From Roseovarius lutimaris (GTDB lineage Bacteria > Pseudomonadota > Alphaproteobacteria > Rhodobacterales > Rhodobacteraceae), in the NCBI RefSeq assembly GCF_900115165.1, contig NZ_FOVP01000001.1, positions 62,001 through 126,000 on the forward strand: a DNA stretch of 64,000 bases, read 5' to 3'. Shown here in pieces: positions 39,062 through 46,950 of the stretch (positions within the stretch are counted from its first letter, which is position 1; the number at the start of each line of letters is the position of its first letter). The position numbers and the translations under genes were made by a program. The notes under the pieces were generated by a model, which saw nothing but the letters and a program-made list of their open reading frames with translations, had not been told where the DNA came from and made no database searches.

Positions 39062-39912
39062 TTGCGATGTCCCTTGAGGGTGCGGGTGCGATCATCGTAA
39101 ATTACCAGCGGGCGCTCATCATCGGTAAATACCTCAACCCTGCGCGGGTCTGCGTCCTCGTGGAGGCGATCCCCGGCGAGCATGAAGTGGCGCAGCACGC
39201 CGCCAAAGGTTTCCCGCAGATTTTCCGGGGTAAAGACCTCTTCGGTGGGCCCATGCGCCAGCACCGTGCCCTTGACCAGCACCACGCGGTCACAAAACTC
39301 GGGAACCGAGCCAAGGTTATGGGTCGCGACCAGCATCACCCGCCCCTCGCGGCGCAGGTCGCGCAGCAGGGCGATGATCTGGTCTTCGGTGGTGACATCG
39401 ACGCCGGTGAACGGCTCATCAAGCAGGATCACCCGGGCATTCTGCGCAAGTGCGCGGGCCAGGAACACACGCTTTTTCTGCCCGCCCGACAGTTCGCCGA
39501 TCTGGCGGTGGCGAAAATCCGACATTCCAACCCGCTCAAGCGCCGAATGCACCGCGTCGCGGTCCGCCGCGCGTGGGCGGCGCAGAAACCCCATATGGCC
39601 ATAGCGCCCCATCATCACCACATCCTCGACCAGAACCGGAAAGGACCAATCGACCTCTTCGGCCTGCGGCACATAGGCCACGGCCTGGGCCTTGATGGCG
39701 ACGCGCACCGGCTGTCCGAGGATTTCGACCGTGCCTCGTGCCGTGGGCAAAAACCCCATCAGCGCCTTGAAAAGTGTCGATTTGCCCGCACCGTTGACGC
39801 CCACAAGCCCGGTTATCGTGCCCGTCGGAATGGCGAAAGACGCATCATACAAGGCGGTGTGGCCATTGCGATAGGTGACCGTAAGCCCCTCTGCGCGAAT
39901 GCCATCGCTCAT
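39058..39912 (-). CDS. sitB: Manganese/iron ABC transporter ATP-binding protein
   Basis: ATPase of 284 aa. Walker A GVNGAGKST, signature LSGGQKKRVFLARAL, Walker B VILLDEPF and the switch histidine in MLVATHNLGS are all in place. About 40 residues beyond the usual core form a C-terminal tail. It energises the SitC/SitD channel. Overlaps sitA and sitC by four bases. Confidence 0.9.
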   Translation of the reverse strand: MSDGIRAEGLTVTYRNGHTALYDASFAIPTGTITGLVGVNGAGKSTLFKALMGFLPTARGTVEILGQPVRVAIKAQAVAYVPQAEEVDWSFPVLVEDVVMMGRYGHMGFLRRPRAADRDAVHSALERVGMSDFRHRQIGELSGGQKKRVFLARALAQNARVILLDEPFTGVDVTTEDQIIALLRDLRREGRVMLVATHNLGSVPEFCDRVVLVKGTVLAHGPTEEVFTPENLRETFGGVLRHFMLAGDRLHEDADPRRVEVFTDDERPLVIYDDRTRTLKGHRK

Positions 39913-40802
39913 TGGGACAGCCCTTCTACGATGGTTTCAGAGGTCACGCGCAGCAAATCGAGATAGGTCGGCACCGGGCCATCCGGCGCGCTGAGGCTAT
40001 CGACATAAAGCACCCCGCCATAGCGCGCGCCGGTTTCGCGGGCGACCTGCCGGGCGGGCTTGTCGGACACGGTCGATTCCGAGAATACGGTCGAAATCTC
40101 ATGCGCGCGGATCGTATCAATCACCTTGCGGACCTGTTGTGGCGTGCCTTGCGCATCGGCGTTGATTGACCAGAGGTATACCTCTTTCAGCCCGAAATCC
40201 CGCGCCAGATAAGAGAACGCCCCCTCAGAGGTAACCAGCCAGCGGCGCTCTTCGGGCAGGGCGCGAACGACGTCGCGCAACGGGGCGATGACCTCTGCGA
40301 TCCGTTGTTTGTAGGCCTCTGCATTGGCGCCGTAGGTCTCGGCATTCTCCGGGTCGAGAGCGATCATGGCATCGCGGATATTGTCGACATAGATCACCGC
40401 AGAACTAAGCGCCATCCAGCCATGCGGATTGGGCTTGCCGTCATATTCCCCGCCCGAAATCGCCATCGGGACCAGCCCGTCAGAGACGACGGTGGCGGGA
40501 ACCTCGCTGAGGTTGGCAAGGAACTGCTCGAACCAGCGTTCCAGATTGAGCCCGTTCCACAAGATCAGATCGGCGCCCTGTGCGCGCACCAGATCGCGGG
40601 GCGTGGGCTGATAGCCATGAATTTCCGCCCCCGGTTTTGTGATCGAGACGACCTCTGCCAAATCCCCGGCGACGTTCTGCGCGATATCGCCAATCACGGT
40701 GAAGGTTGTCACAACTTTCGGCCTGTCTGCCTGTGCCATCGCAGGCGTCAGCGCCAGCGTCAGGGCGGTGGCAAGACCAAGTATGAGAGGTTGAAAAAGC
40801 AT
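39909..40802 (-). CDS. sitA: Manganese/iron ABC transporter substrate-binding protein
   Basis: Periplasmic cluster A-I metal-binding protein, 297 aa, with a signal peptide cleaved near PAMAQA. Metal ligands fit the Mn/Fe type: His in EIHGYQPTPRD, His in NPHGWMAL, Glu in TSEGAFSYLARD and Asp in YVDSLSAPDG. Zinc-binding ZnuA proteins have His in place of the Glu and a His-rich loop, which is missing here. AAGGAG precedes the ATG. First gene of the operon, transcribed away from the Fur-family regulator. Confidence 0.9.
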   Translation of the reverse strand: MLFQPLILGLATALTLALTPAMAQADRPKVVTTFTVIGDIAQNVAGDLAEVVSITKPGAEIHGYQPTPRDLVRAQGADLILWNGLNLERWFEQFLANLSEVPATVVSDGLVPMAISGGEYDGKPNPHGWMALSSAVIYVDNIRDAMIALDPENAETYGANAEAYKQRIAEVIAPLRDVVRALPEERRWLVTSEGAFSYLARDFGLKEVYLWSINADAQGTPQQVRKVIDTIRAHEISTVFSESTVSDKPARQVARETGARYGGVLYVDSLSAPDGPVPTYLDLLRVTSETIVEGLSQ

Positions 40803-40822
40803 GTGGGTCTCCTTGCGCTTTC

Positions 40823-40850
40823 GTTATATGCAAATGCGAATGAGTTGCAA
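40823..40850 (-). promoter_or_regulatory. sitA promoter with embedded Fur-family operator
   Basis: On the minus strand TTGCAA and TATAAC are 16 bases apart and could be the -35 and -10 boxes. The dyad TGCAA-N11-TTGCA fills the spacer exactly (40829-40849). AGTTGCAA is repeated 18 bases away at 40861. The placement, between divergent sitA and a Fur-type gene, fits a manganese-responsive Mur operator. Confidence 0.5.
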
Positions 40851-40924
40851 CTGTCAACCCAGTTGCAAGCCAGTGGCAAAAAAAATCCCTTGAACCGGGC
40901 GCGGTGCCCGCGCAAAATGACGCC

Positions 40925-41359
40925 ATGAGTGAGACAAATGCAGGCATCGAGAATCTGACCGAGGCGCTCCGCGAGGCCGGAATCCGCGTCACCCGACAGC
41001 GGGCGGCGCTGTTGGGCGTGCTCGCGGCGGCCGATGATCACCCCGACGCGCCCGAACTGCATCGCCGGGCCGAGAGCGAGGTGCCGGGGATTTCCCTTTC
41101 GACCGTCTATCGCACATTGTCCACGCTCGAATCCCAGGGTGTCATCCAGCGCCATCAATTTGAGGGCGCCCCGGCCCGGTTCGAACCCGTGGAACCGGGA
41201 CATCATGACCACATGATCGACGTTGAAACCGGAAATGTTCTGGAATTCTGCTCGGACCGGATCGAAAAGCTGCAAGCCGAGATCGCGGCAGAACTCGGGT
41301 ATGAGATCGTCCATCACCGGATGGAGCTTTATGTCCGCAAGATTACCGGCTCCGCATAG
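40925..41359 (+). CDS. mur: Fur family regulator, probably Mur
   Basis: A 144-aa Fur-type repressor: winged helix with recognition helix ISLSTVYRTLSTLESQG, then the metal site HHDHMIDVETG. The cysteine pairs that bind structural zinc in E. coli Fur are absent, as in alphaproteobacterial Mur proteins. Divergent arrangement with sitABCD points to manganese (or iron) control of that operon and probably of itself. The ATG has no strong ribosome site; an in-frame GTG seven codons earlier is an alternative. Zur or Irr are less likely because of the sit neighbour and the lack of a haem motif. Confidence 0.8.
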   Translation: MSETNAGIENLTEALREAGIRVTRQRAALLGVLAAADDHPDAPELHRRAESEVPGISLSTVYRTLSTLESQGVIQRHQFEGAPARFEPVEPGHHDHMIDVETGNVLEFCSDRIEKLQAEIAAELGYEIVHHRMELYVRKITGSA

Positions 41360-41383
41360 ATCGCGCGACGGACCTGTCACAGG

Positions 41384-42334
41384 TCACGACATCCGATTAC
41401 GCTGGCGGTTGGGGGGCATGCCAAAGGCCGCGCGATAGACCCGCGCGAAATGGCTCGGGCTTTCAAAGCCGGTGGCGATGGCCACGTCGATCACCGACAT
41501 CTCGGTCTGAAGCAACAGATAGCGCGCGCGTTCAAGGCGCAGATCAAGCATGTATTTCTTGGGCGAGGTGTGAAGGTTCTTGCCGAATATCCGCTCCAGC
41601 TGTCGCGCGGAGACGCCAACCTGTTGCGCAATCTCGCCGATCGACAGCGGGTGTTCGACGGCACCGCGCATGATCTGAATCGCATGGGCCAGTTTCGGGC
41701 TGCGCTGTCCCGAGCGCGCCTGAAGCGAAACGCGCTGTGCCGCACTGCCGTCGCGCACGGCGTTATAGACCATCTGATCGGCCACAGTGATCGACAGATC
41801 CTCGCCGTGGCGCGCGGCAATCAGGTTGAGCATGAGATCGGCGGTCGCCGATCCGCCCGAGGCGCTGACAATCGGGGCATCATCGACAAAGACGCTGCGC
41901 ACCAGGGCAATATCGGGAAACTCCTCGGCGAAACTGTCGTGAAACTCCCAATGGATTGCCGCGCGCTGATTGTCGAGCATGCCCGCAAGCGCAAGCGCAT
42001 AGGTGCCCGAACAGAGCGCCCCAAGGGCGATGCCATGGCTTCTGGCATGGCGCAGCGCCGTCAGATGAGTGCGGGTGATATGGGCACGGGCATTGGTGCC
42101 GGCGATCACGAAAAGACGATCACAGGCGGGGATATCGTCAAGCCCGTGATGCACCCGGATCGTGACGTCGTTTGACGCGGTCACCTCGGTGCCGCCTATC
42201 GCAATGAAGGACCAGCGATAAAGCGGCTGATCGCTGACCAGATTGGCGATGCGCAACGGTTCCACCGCATTGGCAAAGGCCAGATGGGTAAATTCCTCGA
42301 TCAGCAGAAAGGCGAAATGTTGGGCCGTGGTCAT
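41384..42334 (-). CDS. GlxA family transcriptional regulator
   Basis: A 316-aa regulator with an N-terminal DJ-1/PfpI-like domain (elbow segment GALCSGTYALALAG) and a C-terminal AraC helix-turn-helix pair (SIGEIAQQVGVSARQLERIF and SVIDVAIATGFESPSHFARV). Relatives such as GbdR, CdhR and ArgR-type proteins control betaine, carnitine and arginine catabolism, and the nearby MttB genes fit that. Start chosen at MTTAQHFAFLLIEEF; a 47-codon extension crosses the divergent promoter region. It is transcribed away from the gntR gene. Confidence 0.85.
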   Translation of the reverse strand: MTTAQHFAFLLIEEFTHLAFANAVEPLRIANLVSDQPLYRWSFIAIGGTEVTASNDVTIRVHHGLDDIPACDRLFVIAGTNARAHITRTHLTALRHARSHGIALGALCSGTYALALAGMLDNQRAAIHWEFHDSFAEEFPDIALVRSVFVDDAPIVSASGGSATADLMLNLIAARHGEDLSITVADQMVYNAVRDGSAAQRVSLQARSGQRSPKLAHAIQIMRGAVEHPLSIGEIAQQVGVSARQLERIFGKNLHTSPKKYMLDLRLERARYLLLQTEMSVIDVAIATGFESPSHFARVYRAAFGMPPNRQRNRMS

Positions 42335-42383
42335 GTCGGGGTCTCTGATGGGGTGCCTCTGATATGCTCGAAAATGCCCGCGC

Positions 42384-42411
42384 ACACAATAAAAATGTGT
42401 TGTGTATACAA
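42384..42411. promoter_or_regulatory. Overlapping dyads between glxA-type and gntR genes
   Basis: ACACAA and TTGTGT form an inverted repeat with a 10-base spacer, and the second arm overlaps the palindrome TGTATACA (42403-42410) in TTGTGTATACAA. FCD-type GntR proteins often bind such TGTATACA-like sites. Position is about 55 bases before gntR and 50 before the divergent regulator. Confidence 0.4.
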
Positions 42412-42464
42412 AGTGTATTCTGTAAGCGTGACAGAAGGAAACCCGACGAAAGGGGCCGCAACCC

Positions 42465-43169
42465 ATGCCTGCCAAGGATCGTAAACCTGCGCTTCTCGCC
42501 TATCTCAAGCGCGCCATTCTGACCACAGAGCTTCGCCCCGGTGAGGATCTGGACGAGGTGGCGCTTTGTGCCAAATTCGGCCTGTCGCGCACCCCGGTGC
42601 GCGAGGTGTTTCGCGATCTTGACGGGCTTGGCTTTGTTGATCTGCGCGAAAATCGCGGGCCGCGCGTGGCGGATCTGTCGCATACCACCCTGCGGGATTT
42701 CTTTCTTGCCGCACCAATGGTTTATGGCGCGATCTTAAGGCTTGCGGCGCGCAATGCCATCCCCGCGCAGGTTGAGGCCCTTAGGGGCGCACAGGATGCG
42801 TTTCGCGCAGCGCTGCGCAACAAGGGTGCGGCGGAACGGGCGCTTGCCAACAATCGGTTCCACGAAATCACCGGCGACATGGCGGGCAACACCTATCTCT
42901 TGCCCTCGTTCAAGCGCCTTCTGATTGATCACGCCCGCATTGGCATGACCTTTTATCAGCCCCAGACCAATGAGATGGCTGCCAATCTGTCAGAGGCCTC
43001 TCACCACCACGACGCAATCATCGCCGCAATCGAGGCCGGGGACGAGGCGGCGGCGGCACGGCTGGCCGAGGATCACTGGAATCTGTCGCGCCACCAGATC
43101 GAACGTTTCGTCATGCCCAAAGCACTTGACGTGCCGATGGGTTCTTTTTCGCGCTCCAGCCCTGCATGA
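42465..43169 (+). CDS. GntR family regulator (FCD/FadR subgroup)
   Basis: A 234-aa regulator: N-terminal winged helix (ELRPGEDLDEVALCAKFGLS then RTPVREVFRDLDGLGFV) and an all-helical FCD ligand domain from about residue 80, with metal-type ligands in NNRFHEITG and SHHHDAIIAAIEAGD. It probably responds to an organic acid intermediate of the downstream genes, to which it is coupled by a four-base overlap. Autoregulation through the upstream palindrome is likely but unproven. Confidence 0.85.
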   Translation: MPAKDRKPALLAYLKRAILTTELRPGEDLDEVALCAKFGLSRTPVREVFRDLDGLGFVDLRENRGPRVADLSHTTLRDFFLAAPMVYGAILRLAARNAIPAQVEALRGAQDAFRAALRNKGAAERALANNRFHEITGDMAGNTYLLPSFKRLLIDHARIGMTFYQPQTNEMAANLSEASHHHDAIIAAIEAGDEAAAARLAEDHWNLSRHQIERFVMPKALDVPMGSFSRSSPA

Positions 43170-44095
43170 GGCCCGCAATGACCCCGATTTTCAGGTTCGA
43201 GGGCATTTATACCCCCATCATCACGCCATATTTCGAGGATGGTCGCCCCAATCTTGAGGCCCTGACCGAGACCATCGAATTCCTGATTGCCAGTGGTGTG
43301 AACGGGATCATCACCGGCGGTTCGACCGGTGAGAATTATGCCCAAACCCTCGCCGAACGCGTTGATCTGGCGCGGTTTTCCTATGAAAGGATCAAGGGGC
43401 GGGTGCCGCTTGTGGTCGGCACCGGCGCGATGCTGACGCAGGATTCCATCGCTCTGGCAGAGGCCGCCCGCGACCTCGGTGCCGATGCGATCCTGCTGGC
43501 AAGTCCGCCCTATGCGGTGCCGACCGACCGCGAGAATGCGCTTAATGCGCTTGCCATCGACAAGGCCGCGGACCTTCCGGTGATGCTCTATAATTATCCG
43601 CATCGCACCGGCACGATGATGGGCCCCGAGTTTCTGGATCGGGTCGGGCGGTCGCGCAATTTCTGCGCCATCAAGGAAAGTTCCGGCGATATCAACCGGG
43701 TTCACCTTCTGGCGCGCGATTACCCGCATATCCAGATGGGCTGTGGCATGGACGATCAGGCGCTTGAATTCTTCGCCTGGGGCGCGCCGTTCTGGGTTTG
43801 TGGTGGATCGAACTTCCTGCCGCAAGAGCATATCGCGCTCTATCAGGCCTGCGTGGTCGAGGGCGATTTTGCCAAGGGGCGGCGGATCATGTCGGCGATG
43901 CTGCCGCTCATGCATGTGTTGGAGCAGGGCGGCAAATTTATCCAGACGATCAAGCATGGCGTGAGCATGACCGGGATTGACGCAGGTGCGATGCGCGCGC
44001 CGCTCAAGGGACTGAACAAAGACGATAAACGCGCGCTTGAACAGGTCACGCGCGTGTTGAAATCGACAATTGCCGGTATCAAGGCGGAGGGCTAA
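43166..44095 (+). CDS. DapA/NAL family lyase
   Basis: Class I aldolase-type TIM barrel, 309 aa. Schiff-base Lys170 lies in FCAIKESSGDINRV, the catalytic tyrosine Tyr142 in LYNYPHRTG, and the GGSTGENYAQT phosphate-like loop near the N-terminus. True DapA is excluded as the likely role by the catabolic neighbours. Members of this family include dehydratases and deaminases such as the one in hydroxyproline degradation, and 2-oxo-acid aldolases. Together with the downstream aldehyde dehydrogenase it probably forms a 2-oxo-acid or semialdehyde and oxidises it. The second ATG four codons on (MTPIFRF) may be the start. Confidence 0.8.
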   Translation: MRPAMTPIFRFEGIYTPIITPYFEDGRPNLEALTETIEFLIASGVNGIITGGSTGENYAQTLAERVDLARFSYERIKGRVPLVVGTGAMLTQDSIALAEAARDLGADAILLASPPYAVPTDRENALNALAIDKAADLPVMLYNYPHRTGTMMGPEFLDRVGRSRNFCAIKESSGDINRVHLLARDYPHIQMGCGMDDQALEFFAWGAPFWVCGGSNFLPQEHIALYQACVVEGDFAKGRRIMSAMLPLMHVLEQGGKFIQTIKHGVSMTGIDAGAMRAPLKGLNKDDKRALEQVTRVLKSTIAGIKAEG

Positions 44096-44098
44096 GCG

Positions 44099-45595
44099 AT
44101 GGACTTGCTGACACAGGATGAATATCGCGCGATTGCGGCGAACCTCGATTTTGCAACCGGGGCCTTTATCGACAGTGGTTCTCGTCCGGCGATTTCGGGC
44201 GAAACCTTTACAAGCGTGAACCCCGCCACCGGCGCGCCTCTGGCCGAGATTGCGGCCTGTGGGGCGGCCGATGTCGAGTTTGCCGTGACCAAGGCACGCG
44301 AGGCGTTTGACGATGGCCGCTGGTCGCGGCTGCATCCCGGCGCGCGCAAGGATGTGCTGATCCGGCTGTGCAAGCTGATGACGCGCAACGCGCGCGAATT
44401 GGCGGTGATGGAAAGCCTTGATAGCGGCAAGACGATCTTTGATTGCGAAAGCGTCGATATCCCCGAGGCGATCAATTGCATCAAATGGCACGCCGAACTG
44501 AGCGACAAGATCTATGACCAGGTCGCGCCGGTCTCGGATGACCACATCGCCATGGTGGTGCGCGAACCGATTGGTGTTGTGGGCCTTGTCCTGCCGTGGA
44601 ATTTCCCGCTGTTGATGCTGGCCTGGAAGATCGGCCCGGCGCTTGCGGCGGGCTGTTCGGTACTGGTGAAACCGGCGATGGAAACCTCGCTGACGGCGCT
44701 GCGGCTGGCCGAACTGGCCAGCGAGGCGGGATTGCCGCGCGGGGTGCTCAATGTGCTGCCCGGTGGCGGCGCCGAGGTGGGCGAACCCATCGGGCGGCAT
44801 ATGGATATCGACATGGTGTCCTTCACCGGCTCGACCACGACCGGCAAGCGGTTCCTTGGCTATTCCGGCGAAAGCAACGCCAAGGAGGTGGTGCTTGAAA
44901 TGGGCGGCAAGAACCCGGCCATCGTGATGGATGACGCAGAAAACCTTGATCGCGTGGCCCAGCATATCGTCAACGGCGCGTTCTGGAACATGGGGGAAAA
45001 CTGTTCCGCGATCTCCCGGCTGATCGTGCATCGCGACATCAAGGCGGATCTGTTGACGCGGATTGAATGTCACGCCCGCCATTGGAATGTCGGCGACCCG
45101 CTTGATCCCGAAACCCGCGTTGGCGCGCTTGTGTCAAAGGCGCATTATGACAAGGTCTGTGGTTGTCTCGACAAGGCTGAAACCATCCTGTTCGGCGGCA
45201 CGGCTGAGGGCGGTTTCGTGAGCCCGACCGTGGTTGAGGTTACGGACAATGATCACCAACTGGCGCGCGAAGAGATTTTCGGCCCGGTGTTGGCCGTGAT
45301 CGAAGTCGCCTCGTTCGATGAGGCGATCGCGGTGGCCAATGACACCGATTACGGACTTTGCGCGTCGCTCTTTACCGCCAATGCCAAACGCGCCATTCGC
45401 GGCGCGCGCGCCCTGCGCGCGGGCACCGTCACGGTCAACAGCTTTGGCGAGGGCGATATTTCCACGCCGTTCGGTGGCTACAAGCAATCGGGCTTTGGCG
45501 GGCGCGACAATGGTGTGCAGGCCCATGATCAATATACCCAGTTGAAAACCATCTGGATCGACCTTGCCGATGACGCGGATGAGGCGGTGAGTTGA
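44099..45595 (+). CDS. NAD(P)-dependent aldehyde dehydrogenase (PuuC-like)
   Basis: Aldehyde dehydrogenase of 498 aa. Catalytic cysteine Cys302 is in NMGENCSAISR, the general-base glutamate is in EMGGKNPAIV, and the cofactor loop is FTGSTTTGKRF. LPWNFPLLMLAWKIGPALAA and PFGGYKQSGFGGRDNG are typical. The overall pattern resembles PuuC-type gamma-aminobutyraldehyde dehydrogenases. The Glu before Asn-Cys, where many relatives have Gln, is a small oddity. It sits between a DapA-family lyase and an amine oxidase-like protein, so the substrate is likely an aldehyde from amine breakdown. Confidence 0.88.
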   Translation: MDLLTQDEYRAIAANLDFATGAFIDSGSRPAISGETFTSVNPATGAPLAEIAACGAADVEFAVTKAREAFDDGRWSRLHPGARKDVLIRLCKLMTRNARELAVMESLDSGKTIFDCESVDIPEAINCIKWHAELSDKIYDQVAPVSDDHIAMVVREPIGVVGLVLPWNFPLLMLAWKIGPALAAGCSVLVKPAMETSLTALRLAELASEAGLPRGVLNVLPGGGAEVGEPIGRHMDIDMVSFTGSTTTGKRFLGYSGESNAKEVVLEMGGKNPAIVMDDAENLDRVAQHIVNGAFWNMGENCSAISRLIVHRDIKADLLTRIECHARHWNVGDPLDPETRVGALVSKAHYDKVCGCLDKAETILFGGTAEGGFVSPTVVEVTDNDHQLAREEIFGPVLAVIEVASFDEAIAVANDTDYGLCASLFTANAKRAIRGARALRAGTVTVNSFGEGDISTPFGGYKQSGFGGRDNGVQAHDQYTQLKTIWIDLADDADEAVS

Positions 45596-46932
45596 GCCGA
45601 TACACGGCCCGCCGCCTCCCTATCCATCAGGGGCCGGCCGCCTGGAACGCGATCTTGCCACCGCAGGGCGCGATGAGGCGTCTGGAGGCCGATGAAATCG
45701 CCGATTTCGCCGTCATCGGCGGCGGCTTTGCCGGGCTTTCGGCGGCGCGCCGCCTGACCCAGATCGCGCCGGGCGCGCGGGTTGCCGTGCTGGAGGCCGG
45801 GCGTCTTGCGACGGGGGCCGCAGGGCGCAATTCGGGCTTCATGATTGATCTGCCGCATGAATTGAATTCGCAGGATTACAAGGGCGCGGGCGATGATCGC
45901 GGGCTAATCGCGCTTAATCGTCAAGCCATCGGCTTTGCCCGCGCCGCCGTCGAAGACTACGGCATTTCGCTCGATTATTTCAATCCCGTGGGCAAGATCA
46001 ACGGCGCCGCCAGCCCCGCCGCCCATGCCCATAACGAAAGCTACGCGCGCCATCTGGCCAGCCTCGATGAGGCAAGTGAAATTTTTGATGCGCAACAGAT
46101 GCAGGCCCTGACGGGCAGCGCGCATTACCTCTCGGGGCTTTACACGCCGGGCACGGTGATGTTGCAACCGGCGGGCTATATTCGCGGGCTCGGCGCGGGG
46201 CTCGCGCGCGACGGGGTGGCGATATTCGAGGATAGCCCGGTGTCAGAGTTTGAAAGACAGGGCGACGCCTGGCAGATCACCACGCCCAAGGGTCGGATCA
46301 GCGCCGGGCGGGTGATCCTGACGGTCAACGGCCATCTGGAAAGTTTCGGGATCGAGCAGGGGCGCTTGATGCAGCTTTTCCTCTTTGCCACCATGACGCC
46401 GGAGCTTGACGCAGATGCGCTTGCCCGGCTTGGCGGCGTACCGCGTTGGGGCATCACGCCGTCAAACCCGATGGGCACCACCCTGCGCCGGATCGACGCC
46501 GGGCAGGGCGGCAACCGGATCGTGACCCGCACCTGTGCCAGGCTGCGCCCCGATATGACGCCGACGGCGCAGGATGTGGCCCGTGCGGCCCAAGTGATGC
46601 GGCGCAAGTTTGACGTGCGTTTTCCACAGCTTGCCGGGCTCAGGATGGAGCATAGCTGGGCCGGGCATCTCTGCCTTAGCCTCAACAGCGTGTCGGTAAT
46701 GCGCGAGATCGAGGCGGGGCTTTATGCGGGCTGTGTGCAAAACGGCCTTGGCACCGCGCGCGGCACGCTGACCGGCATTGGCGCGGCAGAGCTTGCCTGT
46801 GGTGTGACCTCGGATATCACCACGGGCTTTGCCGCACAGGCGCGCCCCAGACGCCTTCCGCCACAGCCCTTTCAACAAATCGGCGCCAATGCCATGCTGC
46901 GCCTCAAGGAATGGCAGGCGCGCGCCGAATGA
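45592..46932 (+). CDS. FAD-dependent oxidoreductase (DAO family, PuuB-like)
   Basis: A 446-aa flavoprotein with the FAD-binding fold IGGGFAGLSAARRL at about residues 42-55 and GAAGRNSGFMID, which in DAO proteins contacts or binds the flavin. It should oxidise a secondary or primary amine, releasing an aldehyde for the upstream dehydrogenase. The start is taken as TTG overlapping the preceding stop (GAGG seven bases upstream), because the N-terminal 27 residues resemble those of glutamylputrescine-oxidase relatives. The next ATG would give a protein beginning MRRLEADEI. It converges on the mttB-type genes with an 18-base gap. Confidence 0.82.
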   Translation: MSRYTARRLPIHQGPAAWNAILPPQGAMRRLEADEIADFAVIGGGFAGLSAARRLTQIAPGARVAVLEAGRLATGAAGRNSGFMIDLPHELNSQDYKGAGDDRGLIALNRQAIGFARAAVEDYGISLDYFNPVGKINGAASPAAHAHNESYARHLASLDEASEIFDAQQMQALTGSAHYLSGLYTPGTVMLQPAGYIRGLGAGLARDGVAIFEDSPVSEFERQGDAWQITTPKGRISAGRVILTVNGHLESFGIEQGRLMQLFLFATMTPELDADALARLGGVPRWGITPSNPMGTTLRRIDAGQGGNRIVTRTCARLRPDMTPTAQDVARAAQVMRRKFDVRFPQLAGLRMEHSWAGHLCLSLNSVSVMREIEAGLYAGCVQNGLGTARGTLTGIGAAELACGVTSDITTGFAAQARPRRLPPQPFQQIGANAMLRLKEWQARAE

Positions 46933-46950
46933 GCGCGCCCTATCACCCCC

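Noticed and set aside
43166..44095. True dihydrodipicolinate synthase (DapA)
   Set aside because: The fold and lysine match, but the GntR, ALDH and oxidase neighbours point to a catabolic lyase.
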